Positions 1-10,000 of a stretch of 64,000 nt of DNA are shown in pieces. The notes under the pieces are model-generated. The model was given only the letters and a program-made list of their open reading frames with translations, searched no databases and was not told the DNA's origin. The stretch lies in NCBI GenBank assembly GCA_036583965.1, contig JAZBQD010000027.1, positions 27,535,001 through 27,599,000 of the forward strand, given 5' to 3'. Position numbers and translations under genes: made by a program. This DNA is from Prunella strophiata. Its lineage: Eukaryota; Chordata; Aves; Passeriformes; Prunellidae. The first letter of the stretch is position 1; each line of letters begins with the position of its first letter.

Positions 1-319
1 GGCGTTTCCATGCCCTGAGCTCGTAGCGCTGCCCGGGCTGGGGAGGCAAATCGGCCACATCAGCGCAGTTCCCCTTTATGTGGGCTAATCCCTGGGCACT
101 GGGGCCGATTTGCAGATTCAGCTCGTCTTCCCCTCAAAGAAGCAGCGACAAAAGTCAACGCAGGGCTGAAAAATGCAGCATCACAGCCTCCCCCATGCAG
201 CGAGGGCAGAGCTCAGCTCCCACGGGAGCACCAGGGAAAGGGACCAGCTCCTGTTTGCCCGTAAGCCAGCTCTGAGCATCCCGAGGCCCCAGCTGCCCTG
301 TGAGGGTCCTCTTCCTCAC
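1..319. other. Intergenic or intron sequence at left edge
   Basis: No reading frame with recognisable protein similarity is seen on either strand. If the TATA-type promoter at 391-398 is real, this stretch is the start of the first intron of the neighbouring minus-strand gene, because a good donor (CAG/GTGAGG on the minus strand) ends at 319. This is inference. Confidence 0.3.
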
Positions 320-367
320 CTGTTGTCCAGAGATAGTGAGGAATAGCGGCTCGTCGCGGGTCACCGG
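320..367 (-). other. Possible non-coding first exon of a neighbouring gene
   Basis: On the minus strand a TATA-like box is followed about 30 bases later by a short GC-rich stretch ending in a consensus donor, CAG/GTGAGGAAG. It has no ATG, so it would be 5' UTR only. The next gene cannot be seen. From conserved synteny in mammals, where REG4 and HMGCS2 follow NOTCH2 on the same strand, a tandem minus-strand gene here is plausible, but the sequence does not identify it. The right end is a guess from TATA spacing. Confidence 0.25.
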
Positions 368-390
368 GACAGGAGAGGCGAGGAGCTGCC

Positions 391-398
391 CTTTATAG
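391..398 (-). promoter_or_regulatory. TATA-box-like element
   Basis: The minus strand reads CTATAAAG at this position, with GC-rich sequence downstream and a splice donor about 70 bases downstream. The upstream flank contains E-box-like CAGGTG and CACCTG motifs. This would be a focused promoter directing transcription leftwards, away from NOTCH2. There is no transcript evidence. Confidence 0.3.
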
Positions 399-639
399 CC
401 TGGTGCTCACCTGTATCTGTTTGCCCTACTCAGGTGATTCTCACCATAAAAATCTTACTGCTGACCCCCCTCCATCCCTCCCACTTTGCTGGAAAATTGC
501 CCAGATCTCCAGTGTGTTTGCATTTAACATATCTCCAGAAACAGACAGGAAGAACCTGTCCTAGTTGGTCAATAAATCCCCTGCAATCATCGTTAATTGC
601 TGCCGCGATACAGATATAATCTTCCAGCCCAGAGGAGCC

Positions 640-1140
640 TGGCACCTGGCAGGGATGCCCGCTGGGCCAGCGGCTGGCGGGGGTGAGCCCCGGGGGTGAT
701 CCCCGATCCCGGCCAGGGCATCCCTGCGACCAGCGGGACCCTGCCGTGGGTCCGACCCCCTGGCACCGCCCCTGTCCCCAGCCGAGGGATGGCACCCGGC
801 CGGGCCCCGCGCCCTGCCCGGCTCTGCCATGCGTCACCCACACACCGCCCTTGTTTGAACTGCCGGGGGGTGTTTGCGAGCAGGATACGGGCCGCCGGGA
901 TGTGGGAACAGCCTGCAGCCGGGGGCTGGCGATGCCATCAGATAGCGGGGAGGATGCCCAGCCCTCGGGCCCGGCCATGACGCAAGCCTTCGTCACTCTG
1001 GGTCCCTGCGGGAGGAAGGGGCAGCTCCCGCGGCAGCAATCCCTCACTGCCCCTGCCCCGGGCGGCTCCCTGCAGCCCCAGCCCGGGGAGGTTGCTGCCG
1101 GCCACAGGGATGAGCTCTGGCCCCAGCAGCTGGAGCCCTG
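640..1140. other. GC- and CpG-rich stretch
   Basis: Much richer in G+C and in CpG than the surrounding DNA, with runs such as CCCCGGGGG and GGGCCCGG. Several open frames on both strands (for example 430-1221 minus and 683-1141 plus) are a by-product of base composition: they look like low-complexity Gly/Pro/Arg/Ser text without a domain. It may be a CpG island linked to the possible promoter just to the left, or simply GC-rich intergenic DNA. Confidence 0.35.
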
Positions 1141-2488
1141 AAGGTCTGGCACAGCCTTCTCTGCCATGGTCCTTGCTCCTCGCCCCGGGGTGTCCTCTGC
1201 ACCTGTGGGAGGCAGCTCCATGTCCCTGCTGCCACCACGCTGCTCTGCAGCGTCACTTTGCTGGCTCCTGATGGACCAGAGCAGCTTTGAAAGATCCTCC
1301 TGCTGCCTCCAGCTCCAGTCAATGCCTGGCTCCCCCTCCCCAAAGCCCTTGGTGGAGGCCGGTGGGAAGGAGGGGAGCTACCCTTGAGGGCCTGGTGCTC
1401 AGCAGCATTAGTGTGACCTGCAGAGGACCCAGGCCCAGGGCTGAGCCCTGCTTGCCCCCACACAGAGAGCTTTGTGTCAGGCTCAAGCCACATCCAGCCC
1501 AGGGACCTGCCATGGGCTCTCCTCTGCAGCAGCATTTGCTGAAACACAGCTGGAGAACACTGCTACACCCACAGGGAGCAGCTCCCTGCCAGTGTGCAGA
1601 GGCAGGTCTGCCTTCTGCCCTGGCAAGGGAGGGGGATCAGACCCCTCTCCTTCACCCACACAGTGGGATAGAGCTGCTGCTGCTTGCTAGGCATCCTCTG
1701 GGATCCAAGGGGTGAAACCTTCTCGTGTCCAAACACAGCTGCTGCCTGCTATCACTCCTGAAAGAAACAACCTGCCACGTATCAGCTGCCCTGATCAATG
1801 GCAAAACCCTGCAAACACAGCAACTCCCCAGAAAAGAGGACTCCACCCTTGATTGATGGAAAAACAGTGAAAAAGCTCCCCCAAAGAGTCTGAGGCTCCT
1901 CCACTACTCCTCAGTTAGATAAGGGATGTGGCAGCTCCCTGCCTGGATGGTTCAGTTTGGATGCAACACAGCAAGTTTCCACAAGCCCCTGGCTGTCCCA
2001 GGCTGGGGAGGAGGCAGGAGCAGCCCCAGGAGACACAGCTTCAAGTCTCAGCCTGACACCAGTGAGCTCGTTGCTGCTGTGCCAGGGGCTTGCTAAACTT
2101 TGGCACAGATGTGCAAGCTGTGGGAGAACATGGATGAATGCCTCCTGGAGGTTTGGACTCGCCCAGCTGGCTCTACCAGGAGATAAAGGAGCTGCACTGT
2201 TTGAATATTAAACCCTTAAAATGCCCCCAGCAACTTTACCCCAGCTCAGCATCGTAACTCAGCTATTGGCTCCATCTGAGTCCACAGCAAGAGCTGGAGA
2301 ACAGCCAGGTGAGCACCAGGGGAGCCCAAGGCTTCAGTGGCACCTCTGTGCTCCAAACACAGCTCAGCAGCTATTGCCAGTTTGTCTTCTGATTGCTCAA
2401 GTCAAACTCTTCAAGCCTGAGACCAGCACAGAGGAGTGGTGACTCCCTGTTTCAGATGCTGGAGAATCACACATCTTCATGCTGTTGG
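1141..2488. other. Intergenic DNA, nothing recognised
   Basis: No coding exon, RNA gene or repeat family was recognised. Short open frames here lack similarity or domain structure. Confidence 0.5.
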
Positions 2489-2851
2489 TCTGGAGAAACA
2501 GAGGCTCAGGGGGGGACCTTATCACTCTCTACAACAACCTGAAAGGAGGCAGTAGACAGGTGGGGGTTTGTCTCTTCTCCCAGGTAAGAAGCAACAGGAT
2601 GAGAGGAAATGGCTTCAAGTTGCACCAGGGGAGGTTTGGATAGGCTACAAGGGAAATTTTTTTCAATGAAAGGTCAGTGAGGCATTGGGTCAGGCTGCCC
2701 AGAAAGTGGTGGAATCACCATCCCTGGAACGCTCCAAAAACATCTGTATGTGGCATTTGGGGCACATGGTTAAGGGGTAAACACAGCAGTGCCAGGTTAA
2801 AGGTTGGACTCAATGATTTTAGGGGGCTGTTCCAACCTTAAGGATTCCATG
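2489..2851 (+). mobile_element. CR1 LINE, 3' end fragment
   Basis: The stretch follows the standard 3' end of avian CR1 retrotransposons: a segment reading GACCTTATCACTCTCTACAA, then CTGAAAGGAGGC, TCTCTTCTCCCAGG, CCAGGGGAGGTTTGGATAGG, GGCTGCCCAGAAAGTGGTGG, TCACCATCCCTGGAA, and a tail TTCCAACCTTAAGGATTCCATG, a decayed form of the terminal ATTCTATG units. About 360 bases are left, 5' truncated as is normal for CR1, with many substitutions and therefore old. It lies in sense on the plus strand, downstream of NOTCH2. No intact reverse transcriptase frame is present. Confidence 0.93.
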
Positions 2852-3289
2852 CATCAACTGCTGAGACATAGCCAGGGAGGCAGCCCCAGCTCCAGGGATG
2901 AGAGTCCTCTTCCCTACTGGAAGGGAAGCAAGCAGGACCTGAGCGAGCAAGTGAATCCACAGCCCCACTGCCTGACCCACACTCACTCACCACCTTCCTA
3001 AAAGCCCTCCCTGGCTCCCAGTGAGAGCTCTCACCCAAAGTGCCCAGGAAAGGACCTATCCCAGTCCCTCCCCATCCTTCCCAGTATGCCCAGCTGCTTG
3101 GCTGCTGCTTACTGCCCTTTTCTCAGCTAACCAAGAGACCCAAAATCCACCTGCTACACCCACACCAGGCTGCTTCCAGCTCCCTTGGTGGAGCCAAGTG
3201 GTGGGGTTCATGTGGTGCTGAGGCAGAGCACCCCTGATTCATTTACTGTGCCACAGTAAACAGGAAAACAAAATGAAAACAGCAGCACA
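2852..3289. other. Intergenic DNA just past the NOTCH2 3' end
   Basis: No gene recognised. At about 3240-3290 the minus strand is rich in GT and T (GTGTCTGTGTGCTGCTG, then T-rich), as expected for the downstream element that helps 3' end cleavage of the NOTCH2 transcript. Confidence 0.4.
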
Positions 3290-3309
3290 CAGACACTGGG
3301 CACATACTT

Positions 3310-3315
3310 TTTATT
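3310..3315 (-). terminator. NOTCH2: Poly(A) signal AATAAA of NOTCH2
   Basis: The minus strand reads AATAAA, followed by a GT/T-rich stretch 20-70 bases further on. No other AATAAA was found between it and the stop codon, so it is the best candidate for the main 3' end. Confidence 0.7.
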
Positions 3316-3920
3316 CCGGGGATAAAAATTGCTTATACATTTGGCAACTATTTTCATAAAAGACTTTTATAAAAAATGTAAAAATAAGCAAATATTTTCC
3401 ATTATTAATATAGGAAAATGCTGCTGTGTGAATGGTTACTCTAAAACTTACGAGATAAAATACCACCTTAAGGAGATATTATCTTTACAAGTAGTTAAAA
3501 ATAAAAAAAACAAAAAACAAAAAAGAGAAGAAAGGCAGAGGGCCATCATATATTAACAGCCAGGCACGGAACTGGCTTCATTCCACAGAAAGCACTCATC
3601 TTGTAAAAGGTAGCCACATATATAAAAAGGCACTTGGTTATTTGGAGCTAACGAGCAAAAGCCCTTTGTTTCTTTAGCATGGATGTAGCAACACTTCATT
3701 ATTTGCAGTGAAACGTGTACCTGGACAGACCCCCCCTGGAGGTCTGAGTCAGCTGCAGCTGAACTGCAGCGAGTGTGCCGGGGAGGGGAACGCTGTGTGC
3801 ACCGTGAAGAGCGGGAGCTTCACACACAGCTAAAAACTTCAGCCCAAAGCGACTGGCCCCGGGAACCAGCTCCTCCTGAGGCCCTGCCTTCATGTACCAT
3901 TCAGTGGAATTGGACAAAAC

Positions 3921-3949
<29 letters not shown>
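3921..3949. repeat. Poly(A)/poly(U) tract in the 3' UTR
   Basis: An uninterrupted run of 29 A on the plus strand followed by A-rich AAAAAAG units. It is a mononucleotide microsatellite, read as U in NOTCH2 mRNA, and its length is likely to vary between individuals and assemblies. Confidence 0.9.
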
Positions 3950-3951
<2 letters not shown>

Positions 3952-5661
3952 AAAAAGAAAAAAGGAAAGCAAGTTTGACTCGTGATTAGAATGGAAAGGA
4001 ACACCAGAGACAATACTGTACATGGTAGGGTGTTGGATGGCCCGCTCGCAGGGGAGCGGCCTTCAGTCCTTTGGCAGCAGCCGGCAGCCCCGAGCTCTTT
4101 GGAAGATGTGTCTGCAGCACTCCCCTGAAGAGGTAGGAGCAAACCATCCCCACAACGTTCACTTCGGCTGCTGGCTGGTCTGGAGCCCTTCAGAGAAGTG
4201 CTGCTCTTGTGGACAAAGCAGAAAGAGAGAGCAGCTGTTTGCCTAAGGTCAGTGACAGCTGGCTTCCACAGCTCCAACTATGGGGGCAGCGGCCCTGCTG
4301 TCCCACAGGAGCACGCGGGCCGCCTCAGCTGGGAGATCTCCACTCAGGCTGAAGCTGAGAGCAGAGGACAGCCCCAAAGCTGTGCACCAAGCTGCAGGAG
4401 GCAATGGTTTCTGAGCTATTTGGTCTGCTGCCACAGCCCAGCTCCTGGCTGCTGGAGGCCTGCTGGGCAGTCAGTGCTGTGGCCTCGGTGCGCTGCGAGG
4501 GGAAGATGAGGCAGCTCTGACCCAGGGCTGCAGCAAAAGGGACGCTTTTCAAAGGGCTGGATGTCATTCCTGACGCAGAAGGACACACACCGCAAACATG
4601 TAACCACATGTTTGACACTTGTTGATAACACCATAAAAGAGGCAGCATATGGTATCTGGAGGACAGGACACACAGCCACCCTTGGATGGAGGGGAGGGGA
4701 CTACTGTGCAAGAACGCTGGGAGCTTTGTGTTACCAGTTTTTGAAACACTCATGCTCATCCCAAAAGGCCTGTATCAGTTGCAGTGCATCTCTTCTGGCA
4801 TGGGAGCCCATGGAGGCAGTCACGGACACTCCTGGCAGGACGGGGGCACGGGGAGGGTAGTGTGTCAAAGTGGTCAGGGGTGTCTCGGGGAAGAGATGGG
4901 CCCACAGGCCACCGTGGTGGGAAGACCAGGTCAGACCAGCGTTTTCAGGAGGGAAAATAACAAAACAAACAACCTAAAAAGACTATATGTATATATAATC
5001 TCATAATACCTGGGGAGCAGGCAGTGAGAACACTAAGGGGTGTTAGTGGGTCTCTATAAGGCAAAGACTCCTGAAGAGCAAAGGTGAAGCTGCGTGACAG
5101 GAGGCGTCACTTGACCTGCAGGTGTTTTGGGAGGTCCGGCTCGCTTGCTGAGCAAGAGTGGACAAGGGAAGCAGGGGGGCTAGGAATGTGGGTGCAGCTC
5201 TGAGCTGTGTCAAGACAAGGCAACTTGAACTCGAGGAGAACTAGTAGAAGGTGCTTCAGAGAGAGGTTACGCGGGTAACAGGAGGAGTAACAAAATAAGG
5301 ATACAAAGCTGGTTTTGGCTAAGTTTCTGGAGAAATGACCACAAGATGTATTAAGCTGAAGAGCTGTCTCCCCAAAGCAATGGTGGAACATGTTTAAAAG
5401 CAGACTGGAGAATCCAGTGCAGACAGCAGTCACGTCCAGTTGGTCAGAAGTGACCCAGCTGGTCTTCTCCATCACCAGCTTCTACAGTTCTCCATTTAGC
5501 ATGAAAGCATACAAGTCTACAGCAACCACAGTTCCCTCCAACGAAAGAACATCCTGGGCTCATTAAGACTCTTGGATACTAAAATGGTTCTTCATTTCCA
5601 TCCTGGAAGACCTTCATGAGTTCTGGAGTCCGCTTTAGTGGGGCTGCGCCGTGGGCAGCCT

Positions 5662-7003
5662 TCAGGCGTACACCTGCATGTTGTTCCGCTGCTGCTCCGT
5701 CATGTGGGCGGCCGCTGGCCCGCGCTGGTTGTTGCTGGGACTGGTTGCCACGTCAGACCAGTCAGAGGCAGAGTGTGGGGAAGAGCTTGACCACTGGTCC
5801 GGAGACTCGGGCGACGGAGTCAGGTACGGGTGCTCCCCTTGTAAGTGCCGGTTGTGGCTAGGAGTCCGTTCTGTGGCCGAGGAGTAGCAGCTGTGCTGGG
5901 AGGGAGGTGTGGGGTACTTCCCCATCGAGCTCTGGAACTGGTGGTAGGCCGGGAGGACCGTCTGAGCCACCTGGCCGTCCTGCTGAGGGATGGCAGCCAT
6001 GGAGAACGAGGCGCTGGGCAGCTGGGCTAGATCTGGGATCTGGTACATGGAGTTAAGAGGGCCAGTCATGTTCTGAGCGCAGTTTGACTGGGCCTGCTGC
6101 GGCAGTGCTTGCTGGTTTATGCTGCCCTTGGGAACCAGCTGGAAAGTCATGATGGGGGGCAAAGACTCCCTGGACACCCCCAGGTGCTTCGCATCTGCTT
6201 GGACCAAGCCACTCTGCTGAGAAACGCTGGGGTGGGAATGCATCACCTGGGGCACCATGCCAAACATCTCGTTGTACTGGGACTCATTCACCTCCATGCG
6301 GTTCATCCACTCGGTGGAGACGTTGCCTGGCCGCAGCCTGCCGAGCCCGCTGTTGGGAGGGGTGGTTCTGTGCTGCGAGAGCAGCTGGCTGACGGACGGG
6401 AGCACCTGTGCTGGACCCACGGCCCAGGGGCTGCATCTCGTGGAGGTTGGAGAAGGACATGGTGTGCGCGGCCTGCACCGACGGAGCCGTCAGCAGCGAG
6501 CCGGGCGACGGGTGCAGCACCCCCGGTGACGGCATCACAGGAGAGGAGGTTGGTTCAGATGCAAAAGCATGGGGAGACTCCAGGGAATCCACCGGTGACA
6601 GGGTCACGGAGCTCTCTGAAAATTGCCCTTTGCCCTCGCTGAGGGACTTCTTCCTTCTCCTCTTTGCATCTTTGGTGAGGCTGGCGGGCATGCCTTTGGC
6701 ATTCGGTTTCCGTGACTTCTTGCTTAGTGACGCGTGTTTCAGGTTGAGGAAGGACCTGTTGGGGCCACAGATGACTGGGGAGAGGGCAGAGTTCAGCATG
6801 GCCCCGGGGTGCCCGGCAGGGCTGTGGGCCACGTTGTACTCGTTGAGGAGCTGCACGATGTCGTGGTGCATCCGGTCCTGGGCCACGTCCCGGGGCAGCC
6901 GGTCCATGTGGTCCGTGATGTCTCGGTTGGCAAAATGGTCCAGCAAGATTTTTGCAGCTTCAAAGCTGCCTTCCCGAGCAGCGAGGAAGAGTGGAGTCTC
7001 CTC
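5662..7003 (-). CDS. NOTCH2: NOTCH2 exon 34: last ankyrin repeats, TAD, PEST (frameshifted)
   Basis: The last coding exon starts in phase 0 with [18 protein letters not shown] (end of ANK6), then ANK7 with [21 protein letters not shown] basic KRRRKK nuclear signal and the stretch [15 protein letters not shown] follow, then [11 protein letters not shown]. At 6405-6406 one extra base is present: reading on in this frame gives about 40 unrelated residues and a stop at 6284. From the base after it, another frame gives the conserved NOTCH2 tail of 247 residues: [53 protein letters not shown], the Fbw7-type degron [23 protein letters not shown], and MQVYA at the stop. The 1342-base length is a multiple of three plus one, as expected for a single inserted base. 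It is either a sequence error or a truncating allele. Confidence 0.93.
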
Positions 7004-10000
7004 CTGGAAACATGGAGAGTAAATATTTTAGGAGCTTCAGTGTGGGGGGACTGACTTACAACTCATAATCCCCTATGGTGTGGCAGACTGGCAAGCACTG
7101 TGTAATGCAGTGTCACGTTAACAGCCTCCAAGAGCCACCCACTGAAAAAGGCAGATTACAGATCATTTCATACACAACAGTGGAGCACAGGCTGAACTTT
7201 CCCACCAGGAAGGGCACTATTCTGCCCTAGATCCTTGAAGGAACCAAGAAAGTACCTGGTGCCTTTCCGCTATTGCTTCCTATGAGGGAAATGTACAAAA
7301 GGCTAAACAGCCCAGTAAGGAACTAGAGCTTGTTGGTAGCTCTAAAATCCACTGAGCCATACGTAATAATCCAAAAAAGATGCTTTAGGCAGAGGAGATA
7401 AATCAAGGACTAAGAGCAAAAACTAACAGCAAAGCTACAGAACATCTGCACAGTGCAGACAGTCTGTCAAACAGAGGGGCTTGTCCTTCATCTCCACCCT
7501 GCAACTGAGATCCCTGGAAACTTCACAGGACACCACTGCTGCTGTGCCACCAGGTATCTTTCTGTCTGCTAACTGGAATCCAGCTGTTTGACACCAGCAG
7601 CACTTCATCTGCTGCTCTGACACACTGACTGTGTCTTGCATTCCTTCCCTGCAAGGAAAGCAGGACAGTATTGATACCCAGCACTTGGCCAAACAAGGAA
7701 GAGAGCTGCTCTCCCATATCAGAAACCCTGTAAGACACCCAGCACTTGGGGAGAGCTCCAGTCACAGTCTAGGTTTGGAAGACCTGCACCGAGCACCCAG
7801 TTAAGAAAATCTGAACTTAGTTCACTACCAACAGTGAAGAGATGCTTTGAGATAGGAAGCACAGGCTTGCTGACCACCACCACACTGTACCTTGTTATCC
7901 TGCATGTCTCTGTTGGCTCCATTTTTCAGCAGTACTAGTGTTGCTTCCACGTTGTTGACAGCAGCAGCCCAGTGAAGAGCAGATTTACCTGCAGGGAAAC
8001 ACAAAGTCAGTAACAAACCAAGGAGCTATTCTGCTTCTCCTCCAGGATTGTTTAACCAAGCCACTACGCAGCAGCCTGTAGTTTATTACCACTGGAGGAC
8101 TTTTGCAGGAGAGCCCAGTATGTGACTTAGCTACAGAATTCATGAAGAGTTCTCACTTTGGGACAATAGAGCCCACCCCTCCCTGCTCACAGCATGGCAA
8201 AGATTTGCCCAGCCTGGCACACGGTGTTCACATTACCGTGGTCATCCACGGCGTTCACATCAGCCTGGCAATTAATGAGCTCGGCCACCATCCCCTCCAC
8301 AGCCAGACGTGCAGCCAGAATTAACGGGGTCGTCCCATCATTCATCCGAGCATCCAAGTCTGTCACTCTGTTACGGATCAGGATCTGGACAACAGGGGAA
8401 GATGGATTTTTTTTCAATACCACTACAGACCAAATCTGAGGCTTTGGCAGAATCTCAAGAGAAATTATACAGTGACAAAGCAGCCTGAGCACTGAAATGC
8501 AAGGACCCAGAAAGCAGGTGACAGGTGCAAACAGACCAAATAAATACACGCCAGATGATTTATGCACACCGAGTCCTTCAAGCTGTGAATACCCGAGGAA
8601 ACTGGATGTAAAATAGCTCTGCCTCACCACCACACTGTGGAAGGCACGAGAGCACAGCTTGGACAGGCTCATATAAACACAGAGCTCTCCAGTGGCCCTA
8701 CCTGGAAGACCCCCTGGGCGTCAGCAGCCACGGCTGCGTGCAGAGGGGTCCGTCCCATGTTGTCCCGAGCGTTGGCATCCGCCCCGGCGTCCAGGAGGCG
8801 CTTGGCAGCGTCGGCTCTGGAGTACCGGGCTGCCAGGTGCAGTGCCATCTCCCCGGTGCGGTCTGTCTGCGCCTGCAGGTTGGCCCCCTGGTAGATCAGA
8901 TCCGTGATGATGTTTGCTGAGGAGTCCTCCCCGTCCTCGTCATCCTCGCTGATGTCGGAGCCGCCCGCACGCAGAGATGCCAACATCAGCGGAGTGCAGC
9001 CATCTGCAGAGAGGGAGATGGGGATACAGTAACCTGGCAAAGGCATGGAAACCTTCCTACAATCCTTCTCCCCTGAGCTACAGACAATCCCTCCAGTTGC
9101 TTTAACACAGACCTCTTCTTAAAGCCCCACAGTTAGTGAGTTGTGTTCCTTCCAAGCATGAGTAACCTACTGCAAGCCCAACAGAACTTAAGATATTCCT
9201 CTAAAGGCTAAGATCATCATAAAACAAAAAGTTTGCTGCTAAAGTGTAAAACTTCCACAGAAAGTAAAGGCTAGCTAAGAGAAGCAAGGGCTATAAAAAT
9301 CAAAGTAATTTGACCACTCAGTGTAACTGTTCATAGGGATGTTCTAATCACATCCCTGGGGAAAAGAAACAGTTGAAGGAAAAATTATTCAACAACTAGC
9401 CACTGGTTATTGGTGACACAGGTGACATTCACTTCAGATATTAACCTGAAGTGAAATGCAGACAAAAGCCTTCAAGTCTACAGCAAGGTTATCACAAGAA
9501 GAATCCTGTAGTTGTGACAGTCAAGCACTCAAAGCTGACAAATGCCCCAGGATGAATACTCTTACACGGTCCAAGTACTTTGGGAGATACTGGTCTTACT
9601 CTTCTCAAGCATCCAGTGATGGGATGTCCACAAAGGCTAGAGTCACACTCATCCAACCAGGATCCCTGCATTGTCAGTGGAAGGAGAAAGGCTCCTCCAA
9701 ACCTCTAATTTAACTTAGCCCCCTCCGATGAATCTCCCTCTCTGCCAATCAGAGAGGACAGTGCAGGAAGACCATCTCATGCTGCTGATTTTGCACCCTT
9801 GTTATACCCTCCTTATGCAGGATAATTAAGATTTAAAACATCTCCATATATTTTCAGCAACCCATAAAAATGCTAAGTGCTTCAGTTCCAGCAGCCTCTG
9901 AACATTACATGACATTCCCTAAAGCCCCAAAACTGCAGCTGCAGACACTGATGCTTCCTTACAGATTTTACTGCTTTCCTGCACATCCTTCAGAGGCACC

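Larger units (their letters stand above)
3290..5661 (-). other. NOTCH2: NOTCH2 3' UTR
   Basis: The stretch runs from the NOTCH2 stop codon to about 20 bases past the only AATAAA on the minus strand here, giving a 3' UTR near 2.4 kb inside the last exon. It contains a run of 29 A on the plus strand (3921-3949), so 29 U in the mRNA, followed by A-rich text. The open frame 3699-4277 on the minus strand is low-complexity poly-Phe through that tract and is not coding. The left border is inferred from the poly(A) signal spacing. Confidence 0.75.

Noticed and set aside
430..1221. Minus-strand 263-codon and plus-strand 152-codon open frames in the GC-rich stretch
   Set aside because: GC-rich DNA has few stop codons. 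The products are Gly/Pro/Arg/Ser-rich without domain, splice context or conservation cue.
3699..4277. Minus-strand 192-codon open frame in the 3' UTR
   Set aside because: It contains a poly-Phe stretch from the U tract and lies after the NOTCH2 stop; no domain.
6388..6408. A micro-intron that would restore the frame at 6405
   Set aside because: The only GT...AG pair nearby would give 17 bases, far below vertebrate intron size, and would not join to the conserved frame.
6408..7022. Antisense 204-codon open frame over exon 34
   Set aside because: It mirrors the conserved ankyrin and transactivation coding sequence of NOTCH2, has no domain, and begins within the exon.
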